Made by a program: the position numbers and the translations under genes. Positions 1 to 7,773 of a stretch of 58,626 nt of DNA are shown piece by piece. Numbering within the stretch: the stretch's first letter is position 1; the number at the start of each line of letters is the position of its first letter. This DNA comes from Clostridiales bacterium. Its GTDB lineage: Bacteria; Bacillota; Clostridia; Christensenellales; Aristaeellaceae. The stretch lies in NCBI GenBank assembly GCA_004557905.1, contig SFFH01000013.1, forward strand, positions 1 to 58,626. The letters are read 5' to 3'. The notes beneath the pieces are model-generated. The model did no database searches. It was not told the origin of the DNA and saw nothing but the letters and a program-made list of their open reading frames with translations.

Positions 1-53
1 AACAAGGCACTCCAGGGGTGTCGAAGAGCCTCAAAGGCGAACGCTTTTTGGCA

Positions 54-98
54 CTCCTAAGCGGTAGGCCGTGGGTTCGAATCCCGCCGGATGCGCCA
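54..98 (+). pseudogene. 3' half of tRNA-Arg(CCT), probable attachment-site remnant
   Basis: The 3' half of a class I tRNA is intact: anticodon loop CTCCTAA (54-60, anticodon CCT at 56-58), a five-base variable loop (66-70), T-arm GTGGG/CCCGC around TTCGAAT (71-87), acceptor strand CGGATGC (88-94), discriminator G95 and encoded CCA (96-98). The 5' half is missing. The 3' anticodon-stem strand GCGGT (61-65) would need ACCGC, but TGGCA stands at 49-53, and no GCATCCG acceptor partner exists in bases 1-50. Replacement of everything upstream of the anticodon loop is what an element integrated into the 3' half of a tRNA gene leaves at its distal end. GGCACTCC occurs twice, at 6-13 and 50-57. A functional tRNA is unlikely. 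Confidence 0.6.
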
Positions 99-105
99 AT
101 TTCAA

Positions 106-173
106 GAAAAATCCCCCGATTCCGGGCAGAGCGGCTGTTTCAGCGTCTTGCTCCGGGATCGGGGGGTTTTTTA
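106..173. terminator. bidirectional terminator
   Basis: A strong hairpin is formed by 111-124 (ATCCCCCGATTCCG) and 152-166 (TCCGGGATCGGGGGG). It has an A-tract on the left and a T-tract on the right. It lies between the tRNA remnant reading rightwards and the CoA-transferase gene ending at 203 from the other side, so it can stop transcription from both directions. Confidence 0.75.
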
Positions 174-202
174 TTCTTTGTTCATCGGCGGCTGTGCGTC
201 GC

Positions 203-1432
203 TCAGATGGTCCGGTTCTTCTTCATCTCAGCCATCTGCTCCTCGGTGTAGCCCAGCAGATCGCCGTAGATCTCCTTGTTGCTGCCGCCCAGCTCCGGAG
301 AGGGCTCATATTCCACCGTCACGGCGCTCATGCGCGGCGCAAAGCCCGGGACCTTGACCTTGCCGTGCTGCGGATGGTCGATTTCAACCATCATTTTGCG
401 CTCCGGCACATAGTACTGCGGATCGTTGGTGATGTCGTCCACGCTCAGCAGGGCGCCAGCCGGCACGTCCGCCTTGCACAGGATCTCCATCGCCTCAAAC
501 TTGTCGTGATCCTTCAGCCATTCCTTGATCGCGCCGTCGCAGATCTCGCGGTTCTTGAAGCGCAGACGCGGGGTTGCCATCTCAGGGCAGACGTCCTGCT
601 TGAGGTCAGGACGGCCGATCGCCTCGCAGAGGTTGTCCCACTGCTTGCTTCCCGGCGCGCGGGAGCAGTAGATGTGCACATAGTCGTTCAGGCCGAACGG
701 CTTGCAGGGATAGGTATCGGACGGGCCGACGTCCTCAAGCGGCATGCCGTTGGCCACGCGGCGGTTGGGCACCTTGCCGTTGTTGTAATACGGCTCCCAC
801 TGGGAGCGGCTCAGGCCGATCATGAAGTCCTGCATGGCCACATCCACGCGCTGGCCGATGCCCTCGCGCTCACGCTGGAGCAGCGCGGCGATGATGCTCA
901 GCGCCAGCATCTGGCCGGTGCCAGAGTCCGCAACAGAAATGCCGCACTTGATCGGGCGCTCCGGCAGGCCGGTGGCGGACACCATGACGCCGGTGTGGGT
1001 CGCAATCGGATCAAACGCCGGGTAATCCTTGTACGGGCCGACCTGGCTGAAGCCCTTCAGGCTCGCGTAGATGATCTTCGGGTTGATCTCCTTGCAGTGC
1101 TCATAGGTCAGGCCCAGATGGTCCATGGAGCCCGGGCCCATGTTCTCCACCACGACGTCGCACTTGGCGAGCAGCTCCTCCAGGAGCTTGAGGCCCTGCG
1201 GATCCTTCGCGTTGCAGGTGATGGACTTCTTGTTCATGTTCATGACCAGGAAGCCATAGGTGTCCACGCCGGGGTTCGCCATCGAGTAGCGGCCCAGCTC
1301 ACCCCTGCCGGGGCGTTCCACCTTCAGCACCTCGGCGCCCAGCCAAGCCAGGGTCTCGGTGCAGGAGGTGCCGGATTCAAATTGAGTCATATCCAGTACG
1401 CGGTAGCCGGAAAGCGGTCCTTTGCATGCCAT
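203..1432 (-). CDS. Class III CoA-transferase, formyl-CoA transferase (Frc)-like
   Basis: The 409-residue protein belongs to the CaiB/BaiF class III CoA-transferases, which move CoA between acyl groups through an aspartyl-CoA thioester. The catalytic Asp is residue 169 in VADSGTG, the same number as in oxalate Frc as I remember it. Other Frc-like stretches are the N-terminal SGTSCTETLAWLGAEV, the NKKSI block near residue 67, VENMGPGSMDHLGL near 95-107, and the C-terminal end EMKKNRTI. The start is ATG with AGGAGG nine bases upstream. It is the last gene of a minus-strand operon behind two 2-hydroxyacyl-CoA dehydratase-like subunits and a CitMHS carrier. Oxalate is therefore only one possible substrate, and no oxalyl-CoA decarboxylase is present. 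By context it could instead be a FldA/HadA-type 2-hydroxyacid CoA-transferase. Family assignment is firm; substrate is not. Confidence 0.9.
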   Translation of the reverse strand: MACKGPLSGYRVLDMTQFESGTSCTETLAWLGAEVLKVERPGRGELGRYSMANPGVDTYGFLVMNMNKKSITCNAKDPQGLKLLEELLAKCDVVVENMGPGSMDHLGLTYEHCKEINPKIIYASLKGFSQVGPYKDYPAFDPIATHTGVMVSATGLPERPIKCGISVADSGTGQMLALSIIAALLQREREGIGQRVDVAMQDFMIGLSRSQWEPYYNNGKVPNRRVANGMPLEDVGPSDTYPCKPFGLNDYVHIYCSRAPGSKQWDNLCEAIGRPDLKQDVCPEMATPRLRFKNREICDGAIKEWLKDHDKFEAMEILCKADVPAGALLSVDDITNDPQYYVPERKMMVEIDHPQHGKVKVPGFAPRMSAVTVEYEPSPELGGSNKEIYGDLLGYTEEQMAEMKKNRTI

Positions 1433-1471
1433 GTTGATGGTCCTCCTTCATTTTTTGTTCGATCAGGGCTT

Positions 1472-2830
1472 TCAAGCCTGATTCTGCTGCTTCTTTTCTT
1501 TGTTGGGAATGACGCGCTGCTCGATGAACTCCTCCACCAGGCCGGTCATGGTTTCAGCATTCCACTTCTTCGGGTTGACCGGGTCGGCGTGGAAGGCCAG
1601 AACCGGGATGCCGGCCTCCTCCAGCGTCTTCTTGATGAAATAGCTGCCCTCAACGGCCTGAATGTCGTTGTCGGGGATCATGTAGACCACGCCGTCGATG
1701 TCATTCTGGCGTGCCTGCTGCAGGAACCAGCTGCTGTTCCACGGCGGCATATGCAGGAAGTCCTCCATGCCGATAAAGCGGGCAGCCAGCGCGCGGAGCG
1801 GGTCCTCCTCCACGTTGTTGCGGATGTACGCGTCGGCAGCCATGGCCAGATACATGGACCACATGAACACCGCGCCGTACTTCTGCTCAAACCGCTGATA
1901 GAACGCGAAATCCTGCCACATGCCGCGGCCCAGCCACATCATGCGCAGCCGCTCGTTGGGCACGGCGGCTTCACCCTTATCCGCCAGCGCCTTGATCTCC
2001 TCATAAAGGCTCCGGGCATGATCGGCAGCCCAGCGCGTGCCGCGCTGCCATTGCGCCTGCATGACCGCATTGATGGTGTCCACCACCGTCACCGGGACCG
2101 GATGGCACTGGGCGATCAGGTCGCGGGTCTTGCGGTACCAGCCCTCCTGCTCGTTGATGAGATCCATGACCTCCTGCAGCTTGTTCATGTCGAACATCTT
2201 GCCGGTCTTCATCTCCAGCCAGCGGATCAGCTCCTTGAGCTCCTCCACCGCCAGATCGATGCGGTCGGTATCATAGAGCTCCTCCCAGCGGTCCGCCGCC
2301 AGCTCGTACCAGTTCAGCGGCGTCTTTCTGGCCACGGTGTTCTCCATGGTATACAGCTCTGCGCCATAGTTCTCGGCCAGCAGGCCGAAGATCTTGTTCT
2401 GCGCATCGCCGGTGAGGCGGGTGATGCAGATGGTGGGCTTGGGCAGGCCGCCCCACGGGCCCATCGGGTTGCCGTCTGCGTCCACCTTTTTGTCGTCCGG
2501 GTCGAAGGACTCAGCCAGAGCCTGCGCGTCATAGCTGTTCAGATCGGGACGATAGCCGTTCTCCTGCATCAGGCCGAAATACTTGCGGGTCATGCGCTTG
2601 GCGCCGCAGATGGCCGCCCACCACTGGTTGACCACAAACGGGATATCCATCGCGCGGAAGATCTCCATCGGAACGTCGGCGTTGAGAATGGCAAAGTCGC
2701 AGTGCTCTTTCTCCACCCGCTCCTTCATCGAAAAGAACCATTCCTTCTGGTAGACGCTGACGGTCTTGGTGGCCTTCAGCTTCTTCACCACGCCGGAACG
2801 GGAGTCGGGCGCCTTCTTTTCCTCAGCCAT
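1472..2830 (-). CDS. 2-hydroxyacyl-CoA dehydratase-family subunit (alpha-like), lacking cluster cysteines
   Basis: The 452-residue protein has the fold signature of 2-hydroxyacyl-CoA dehydratase / benzoyl-CoA reductase subunits: a P-x-E-I-x-x-A-M motif (residues 54-61), GYRPDLNSY (92-100), GGLPKP (127-132) and a C-terminal DGVVY segment (379-383) followed by GIPVL. In characterised members three cysteines near the second, third and fourth of these segments bind a [4Fe-4S] cluster. Here those places read Asn98, Gly141-Asp142 and Asp387-Asp389. The remaining cysteines (44, 75, 135, about 242) are not at these positions. The ATG overlaps the TAA stop of the beta-like gene upstream (TAATG) and has AGGAGG in front, so the pair is translationally coupled. 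No HgdC/FldI-type activator ATPase gene lies nearby. It may be a cluster-free enzyme of different chemistry, or a non-catalytic homologue. Confidence 0.85.
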   Translation of the reverse strand: MAEEKKAPDSRSGVVKKLKATKTVSVYQKEWFFSMKERVEKEHCDFAILNADVPMEIFRAMDIPFVVNQWWAAICGAKRMTRKYFGLMQENGYRPDLNSYDAQALAESFDPDDKKVDADGNPMGPWGGLPKPTICITRLTGDAQNKIFGLLAENYGAELYTMENTVARKTPLNWYELAADRWEELYDTDRIDLAVEELKELIRWLEMKTGKMFDMNKLQEVMDLINEQEGWYRKTRDLIAQCHPVPVTVVDTINAVMQAQWQRGTRWAADHARSLYEEIKALADKGEAAVPNERLRMMWLGRGMWQDFAFYQRFEQKYGAVFMWSMYLAMAADAYIRNNVEEDPLRALAARFIGMEDFLHMPPWNSSWFLQQARQNDIDGVVYMIPDNDIQAVEGSYFIKKTLEEAGIPVLAFHADPVNPKKWNAETMTGLVEEFIEQRVIPNKEKKQQNQA

Positions 2831-3999
2831 TACTGAACGCCTCCTTTCATCTCAGCGGCAAACGCAGCCAGCCTTTCATCCAGGTCCTCGTTCCTGCCCA
2901 CGGGCCACTGCATGCGGCCGAACGTCGTATGCCGGATGCCGCGGGATTCCAGGCTTCTGCGCTGCTTGGGCATATCCCAGGTGGCCACCTCGTCAAACTG
3001 ATTGGTGTAGAAGATGACGCCCTGCGCGCCGGCAGCGTTCACCTCGCGGTCGAGCGCCTCCGTGCGCTGAGCCGGAGTGGACTTGCGGGCAGAGAACTCG
3101 CGCAGCAGGTAGCGATCCACCAAGGCGCGGGTCACCGGATAGGTCATGTTGAAATCCCGGTCATAGGCGCGGTCGCCCCAGTCGGTATCCTCGCCCACCA
3201 CCACCAGGCCGGTGGCCTCGATCTTCTCGTACAGCGCGGTATCCTCCTGGTTTGCGCCCGTGTAGTACACGCGCGGACCGGTGAGCACGGGCCAGCGCTT
3301 CGCAGCCTCGGTCACCTGCCGGACCAGCTCGGTGTGCGCAGCCTTCTCCATGAACAGGCCGGCGCCGATGATGACCAGCGCCTCGCAGCCGGAGATGCGC
3401 ACCTCCTCGCCATGGCGCAGCTGCGCCATCTCGCGCAGGGCCTGTCGGTTCTCGTTGCACAGCTGGCCGGCCGCGCGGATCTCCTCGTCCGTGACGGCAT
3501 GTCCGGCCCACTCCTCCACCTGCTTTTTGAACAGCTCGATGACAAACTCATCGCGCGTCTGATGCAGGCGATGGCGGGAGAAGAGCCAGTCGATAAAGGC
3601 CACCGGCGGCACAGCCTTTTCCGGCTCCACGCGGCGCAGCTCGCGCAGATAGAGGAACACGCGGATCACCACGTCGGTGCTGTTGGAGATGGCCAGCGCG
3701 TCGATCAGATCAGCATAGGTGCCATCCACAAGCCGCTCAAACTGGGCGCGCACCATCGGATCAAAGGCGTACTCCAGATACTTGTCGGTCTCATCAAGCG
3801 GCTTGTCCGCATCGGCATACACCTGTACGGGCAGCATGCCGGCGGCGATGATCATCTCGTCGGGCACATCGCAGCCCAGCTTGCCGATGACCTTTCTGCC
3901 ATCGGCCTTCCACTGGCGGGCCACGGTATCCCGGTCGTCATAAATTGCCTTCAGCTCAGCAAAGGCGGGGGTTTGCAGGGCGCAATCGCGAATGCCCAC
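2830..3999 (-). CDS. 2-hydroxyacyl-CoA dehydratase-family subunit (beta-like), lacking cluster cysteines
   Basis: This is the beta-like partner of the next gene. With the GTG start at 3999 it has 389 residues; AAAGGA lies ten bases upstream. The reading frame stays open to 4155, but the extra residues have no family character and overlap a terminator hairpin. Family features are the N-terminal GKLGCDVPDE-AAGMLPVQVY block (about 40-62), a middle domain with NENRQALREM, and the C-terminal QGVIFYTNQF segment (326-335). Where the family usually has C-P-Y-A-R, C-D and F-C-D cluster motifs, this protein has F79-D-P, N106-S-T-D and F335-D-E. Only Cys43 stands in a conserved block. Together with the same loss in the alpha-like subunit this argues against a canonical [4Fe-4S] cluster. 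Heterodimer formation is inferred from adjacency and stop/start overlap. Confidence 0.8.
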   Translation of the reverse strand: MGIRDCALQTPAFAELKAIYDDRDTVARQWKADGRKVIGKLGCDVPDEMIIAAGMLPVQVYADADKPLDETDKYLEYAFDPMVRAQFERLVDGTYADLIDALAISNSTDVVIRVFLYLRELRRVEPEKAVPPVAFIDWLFSRHRLHQTRDEFVIELFKKQVEEWAGHAVTDEEIRAAGQLCNENRQALREMAQLRHGEEVRISGCEALVIIGAGLFMEKAAHTELVRQVTEAAKRWPVLTGPRVYYTGANQEDTALYEKIEATGLVVVGEDTDWGDRAYDRDFNMTYPVTRALVDRYLLREFSARKSTPAQRTEALDREVNAAGAQGVIFYTNQFDEVATWDMPKQRRSLESRGIRHTTFGRMQWPVGRNEDLDERLAAFAAEMKGGVQ

Positions 4000-4034
4000 A
4001 AACGTCACATCCTTTCTCAGTGCATCACGTCTTG

Positions 4035-4112
4035 AAAAAAGTCCCCGCCTCCCGGCGTGCCGTCCGTCTGCATGGCAGCCAAGCGACACGCCGGGGCGGC
4101 GGGGTTTACATG
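4035..4112 (-). terminator. intrinsic terminator / attenuator inside the dehydratase operon
   Basis: Read on the minus strand, a GC-rich stem (4088-4105 with 4042-4059) is followed by six T residues (4035-4040). It sits after the CitMHS gene and only about 35 bases before the dehydratase beta start. That leaves no room for a separate promoter, so it probably lets part of the transcripts through and lowers dehydratase/Frc expression relative to the carrier. Confidence 0.7.
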
Positions 4113-4138
4113 AGGCGATAACAGGTTTCAGGTGTGGA

Positions 4139-5500
4139 TCAGAGCGGGATCGCACCGGTCAAGGTAGCGACCAGCGCCAGCACAATGCCGAGCACCCAGG
4201 TCGGAATGAAGCAGTACTTCAGGTTGTCCTTCATTTCAACACCGCACAGGCCCAGCGCCAGATACGGGGTCGGCGCAACCAGGCACAGGTTGACGGCCAC
4301 GCAGGCGCCGATCGTGCAGGCGCACGCCGCAGCCATCATGGAGCCGCCGAAGGCCGCCGCCATGTTGCCGAAGATCGGCGCCATGACCATGTACAGGGTA
4401 TCGGAGCCGACGGCCATGGACAGCGGAACAGCCAGCATCGCGATGATGAAGCTCAGATGCTTGCCCATGGACTCGGGCATCATGCCGACCAGGGTGTTGG
4501 TCATCGCTTCCATCATGCCGGAGCCCTTCATGACGCCCACCAGCATGCCGATGGAGAAGATGATCATGACCATGTTCAGGGCATTGGCGCCGTGCTTCTT
4601 GATCTGCGCGGTCATTTCCTTCGCGCTCTTGCAGTTGACGATCAGGGCCACGGACAGGCCGATCATGAAGGCAACGTTGGTGTTGATCCAGCCCTTGAGC
4701 AGGCAGATCACGATGCAAACCAGGAAGATGATGTCAAAGTAGAGCACGCCCTTGCTGACTTTCAGCGTGGGCTCCTTGGTCTGCAGCATGCCGGAGCGCA
4801 TCTTCTCGAACTCATCGTCGCTCATTCCGGCGCCGCGCTTCTTGAGCATCGGGCCCACGATGAAGCAGGAGACGAACAGCAGCACCAGGCCAAAGATCTG
4901 CGCCGGGATCAGCGCGGACCAGATGGCGCGGGCCTCAAGGCCGGTCGAGGCGGACACGCGGGCCAGCGCAGAGGTCCACGGCAGCATGTTCTCCACGCCG
5001 GAAACCAGCGCGATGTACAGCAGCAGGACGATCGGGCTGATGTTCATCGCATTGAACAGCGGCAGCATGGTCGGCGCGGTGATGAGCCAGGTGGTGGCGC
5101 CGGAGCCGTCCAGATGGGAAATGGCGGTCAGCAGGCAGGTCATCAGCAGAACGAGGCTGACGTTGTTGCCAATGTACTTCATGACCTTGCCGACGATGAA
5201 GTCGAACACGCCGGCATCAGCCAGAACATTGAAGAACACGACGGCGAAGGTGAAGAGCGCCGCGGTGTTCAGAACGCTGCTCAAGCCGCTGCCCAGATAG
5301 GTCTGGAGCGTCTTGAAGCAGGTGACGATGTCCATCGGCGCGGCAACCTCAGCCTTGGGCGGAACCAAGTAGCCCGTCAGGCCCAGGAAAAGCACAGCGA
5401 TCGTGGGCAGCAGGATCAGAATCGGCGGCAGGGCGATCTTGCCGCGGATGACCAGCGCCACCATGACGATGACGAGAATAAAACCGACGAGTGACAGCAT
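4139..5500 (-). CDS. CitMHS-family carboxylate:cation symporter
   Basis: The 453-residue, strongly hydrophobic protein of about 12 membrane segments matches the citrate-metal/proton symporter family (CitMHS). Members carry citrate or related carboxylates, often complexed with divalent metal, across the cytoplasmic membrane. Family-like segments are MLSLVGFILVIVMVAL at the N-terminus, SHLDGSGATTWLITAPTMLP near residue 110-130, and a C-terminal half with VGSDTLYMVMAPIFGN. The ATG at 5500 is preferred because AAGGA precedes it and the hydrophobic family start begins there, although the frame is open to 5611. It is the first gene of the operon with the dehydratase pair and the Frc-like transferase, so it likely brings in their substrate. 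A second, truncated copy lies at 27.2-28.1 kb. Confidence 0.85.
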   Translation of the reverse strand: MLSLVGFILVIVMVALVIRGKIALPPILILLPTIAVLFLGLTGYLVPPKAEVAAPMDIVTCFKTLQTYLGSGLSSVLNTAALFTFAVVFFNVLADAGVFDFIVGKVMKYIGNNVSLVLLMTCLLTAISHLDGSGATTWLITAPTMLPLFNAMNISPIVLLLYIALVSGVENMLPWTSALARVSASTGLEARAIWSALIPAQIFGLVLLFVSCFIVGPMLKKRGAGMSDDEFEKMRSGMLQTKEPTLKVSKGVLYFDIIFLVCIVICLLKGWINTNVAFMIGLSVALIVNCKSAKEMTAQIKKHGANALNMVMIIFSIGMLVGVMKGSGMMEAMTNTLVGMMPESMGKHLSFIIAMLAVPLSMAVGSDTLYMVMAPIFGNMAAAFGGSMMAAACACTIGACVAVNLCLVAPTPYLALGLCGVEMKDNLKYCFIPTWVLGIVLALVATLTGAIPL

Positions 5501-5688
5501 GAGGAACACATCCTTCCATGAAATTGGTCTTGCGTACGTTGTCCCGCTGCACGGCGGGAGAGACAGCTGTCCGTTCGCCTGCGGCTCACCCAAACCGGCA
5601 GCGCGCGGCATTCCTGTCCGATTGACAATACGTTATCATATTCTGTCGATGAAATGAAACAGGCTGTTGCCCGAAAGCGGCGGATGAA

Positions 5689-5708
5689 ATATGTGCGGCT
5701 GCACATAT
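5689..5708. promoter_or_regulatory. palindromic operator ATATGTGC-N4-GCACATAT (site A)
   Basis: Perfect inverted repeat with 8-base arms and a 4-base spacer (GGCT). Its centre is about 60 bases upstream of the -10-like TATGAT of the CitMHS operon, a usual place for an activator. The core TGTGC-N4-GCACA recurs at 18129-18146 and 21553-21572 in front of other units of this island. Confidence 0.65.
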
Positions 5709-5929
5709 CCTCCGGATTCGGGAGGAATGTGCTTTTTTCCCGAAAATTCGTCCTGCATGACAAAACACAGTCCATTCTGTTCTGCAATTTGACGATCTCC
5801 TCCGCAAAAATCCGTTGCCCGCAGAAGTCCCCGCGGGGATGGCCCTGCGTTTTTCTGTGCACTTTATACTGCTATCGGATGAGCATGACGCGCGCGGATG
5901 CTTCCGTTGCATCGGAGAATCGTATGATC

Positions 5930-5968
5930 AAAAAGGAGCGAAGCCTCTCCGTGCAGCGCTTCGCTCCT
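5930..5968 (-). terminator. intrinsic terminator of the class I CoA-transferase operon
   Basis: On the minus strand the stem AGGAGCGAAGC/GCTTCGCTCCT (5958-5968 with 5934-5944) is followed by a short T-run (complement of 5930-5934). It lies about 50 bases past the stop of the CoA-transferase. Confidence 0.75.
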
Positions 5969-6019
5969 GTGTTGTCCGGTTCAGATACGACGTCCGTCTT
6001 TTCTCAGCGCCCGGTGCGT

Positions 6020-7648
6020 TCAGCCCTCCAGGTACTTGCCCAGGCCGCCCCAGGTCTCGCAGAAGATTGCCGGATCCATGATCTTCAGATCCGGCGCAAT
6101 GTCCGGCTTGAAGCCCAGGTGCGCCAGCACGTCCTTCTCAAGGTCGATGCCCGGCGCGATCTCAATGAGCGTCATCCTGTGATCGATCAGCTTGAACACC
6201 GCGCGCTCGGTGACGTAGAGCACCTCCTGCGTGTCCGGAGAATATTGGCCGGAGAACGTGATCTGGCCCACATGCTCCACGAACTTCTGGATCGTGCCCT
6301 CCTCCAGGATCTCGAGCTTGCCGTCGCCGACCTTCACCTTCGCCTTGCCCATCAGCGTGCCGGCAAAGACCACCTTCGGGGTCGCCGCGGTGATGTCGAT
6401 GAAGCCGCCCGGGCCCGTCAGGCGCTTGCCCATGCGGCTGACGTTGTTGTTGCCGTCGCCGTCCACCTCGCCGATGCCCAGGCAGGTCATGCTCAGGCCG
6501 CCGCCGCTGATCAGGTCAAACATCTCGTTCGGCGTGAGGATGCATTCCGGGTTGTAGGCGCTGCCAAAGCTCGGCAGTGCGCTGGGCACGCCGCCCACCA
6601 TGCCGCTCTCCGTGCTCATGAGCACGTCGTCGATATAGCCCTCTTCCGCAACCACCTTCGCGATATCCGCCGGCATGCCGACGCCCAGGTTGATCATGTC
6701 GCCCTTCTTCAGCTCCATCGCGCAGCGGCGGCAGATGACCTTGCGCTCGTCAAACGGGATCGGCTTGATGGCGTCCAGCGGCACGCGGATATGGCCGGAA
6801 TATGCCGGCTGCCAATAGTCGCCCTCCGCCTGCCAGCAGCTCTTGGGGTCCTTCGCCTGCACGACGTAATCGACCAGATGGCCCGGAATCTTGACGGCCT
6901 TCGGGTTGAGCGTCTCCTTCTTCGCCAGGTATTCGACCTGCACGATCACGATGCCGCCGCAGTTCTTGACGGCCGTCGCCACGGAGAAGCCCTCGTTTAC
7001 CACGCTCTCGTGCTCAAAGCTGATGTTGCCGTTCTCATCGGCGATGGTGCCGCGCAGCAGCGCCACGTCGCACTTGAAGGACGGGTAGAACAGGTACTCC
7101 TCGCCCTCAAAGTTCACCAGCCTGACGACCTCGGACTCCGCCGCCTTCTTGTTCATCCGTCCGCCTTCCACGCGCGGGTCCACGAACGTGCCCAGGCCCG
7201 TCTTGGTCAGCAGGCCCGGTCGGCCCGCGGCGATCTCGCGCCACAGGTTGATGATGACGCCCTGCGGCAGGCAGTGCGTGTCAATCAGCTCCTGGCGCGC
7301 CTGGTCGCACAGCGTGAACGCGCTGCCGATGTGCGCGCTGGTCCACTTGGTCACCAGGCCCGGTCCGGCTTCGCCCAAGCGCGTGACGCCGCGCGCGCCG
7401 TGGGTCTTGTCCTCCTCCGGCAGCGGAGAGCGGTCCCAGCCGTCAAACTTGTTGCCGTAACCCCAGTCGCCCATGGCGCTGCCCTGCTTCAGGTTCAGGC
7501 CGCAGGGATGGCCCGTCTCCGCGTAGCGGTCGCGGATCGCGCAGGCGATTTCCTCCGCCCAGCCGGACAGGCCCATGCCGGCAATGCCGACCGTTGCTCC
7601 ATCCGGAATCAGCGCTGCTGCTTCCTTCGCCGTGATAAACTTCGCCAT
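6020..7648 (-). CDS. Class I CoA-transferase (propionate/acetate CoA-transferase, Pct/YdiF-like)
   Basis: The 542-residue protein fuses both halves of a class I CoA-transferase, as in propionate CoA-transferase (Pct) and YdiF. These enzymes transfer CoA between short-chain acids through a glutamyl-CoA thioester. The catalytic Glu is residue 347 in STESGMVGG. The oxyanion-site type segment GVGMPADIA and the C-terminal TERAVFKL support the call. The ATG has AGGAGG eight bases upstream. It follows the GRE and the MatC-like carrier on the same strand and probably activates the product of the GRE or the imported acid, using acetyl-CoA or propionyl-CoA. A lactate/acrylate-type role is possible given dehydratase-like and AcrCBA-like genes in the window, but the sequence does not prove it. 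Confidence 0.88.
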   Translation of the reverse strand: MAKFITAKEAAALIPDGATVGIAGMGLSGWAEEIACAIRDRYAETGHPCGLNLKQGSAMGDWGYGNKFDGWDRSPLPEEDKTHGARGVTRLGEAGPGLVTKWTSAHIGSAFTLCDQARQELIDTHCLPQGVIINLWREIAAGRPGLLTKTGLGTFVDPRVEGGRMNKKAAESEVVRLVNFEGEEYLFYPSFKCDVALLRGTIADENGNISFEHESVVNEGFSVATAVKNCGGIVIVQVEYLAKKETLNPKAVKIPGHLVDYVVQAKDPKSCWQAEGDYWQPAYSGHIRVPLDAIKPIPFDERKVICRRCAMELKKGDMINLGVGMPADIAKVVAEEGYIDDVLMSTESGMVGGVPSALPSFGSAYNPECILTPNEMFDLISGGGLSMTCLGIGEVDGDGNNNVSRMGKRLTGPGGFIDITAATPKVVFAGTLMGKAKVKVGDGKLEILEEGTIQKFVEHVGQITFSGQYSPDTQEVLYVTERAVFKLIDHRMTLIEIAPGIDLEKDVLAHLGFKPDIAPDLKIMDPAIFCETWGGLGKYLEG

Positions 7649-7727
7649 ATCCAGTTCCTCCTTGTCAAATTGCAGACGCCGCGCAGACAGCCCTGCTGCC
7701 TAACGCCCTCGCCTGCAAACGAGTTTT

Positions 7728-7763
7728 ACAAAAACTGCGGCAGATCGCAGAGACCTGCCGCAG
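7728..7763 (-). terminator. terminator-like hairpin between MatC-like and CoA-transferase genes
   Basis: Minus-strand stem CTGCGGCAG/CTGCCGCAG (7755-7763 with 7735-7743) followed by TTTTTGTAAAA. It sits inside a same-strand gene set and may cause partial termination. Confidence 0.6.
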
Positions 7764-7773
7764 AACTCACCAA

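Larger units (their letters stand above)
5501..6019. other. 519-bp intergenic region upstream of the CitMHS operon
   Basis: No convincing gene is present. It contains the terminator of the class I CoA-transferase gene (5930-5968), a 20-bp palindrome at 5689-5708, and a -10-like TATGAT on the minus strand (complement of 5636-5641) without a good -35, as expected for an activator-dependent promoter of the CitMHS operon. Confidence 0.6.

Noticed and set aside
1..98. Complete tRNA gene
   Set aside because: No 5' acceptor or 5' anticodon-stem partners exist in bases 1-53; only the 3' half is a tRNA.
71..2836. Very long open frame of 921 codons on the plus strand over the CoA-transferase and dehydratase genes
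   Set aside because: It lies antisense to three well-recognised genes and has the His/Arg/Leu/Ala-rich composition typical of reverse-frame reading in GC-rich DNA. Similar long antisense frames at 9147-11570, 14856-16760, 28856-31693, 51874-54345 and 55894-58296 were rejected for the same reason.
4000..4155. 52-residue N-terminal extension of the dehydratase beta-like protein
   Set aside because: The extension overlaps a terminator hairpin, is Arg-rich without family similarity, and a GTG with a good ribosome site starts at the family N-terminus (3999).
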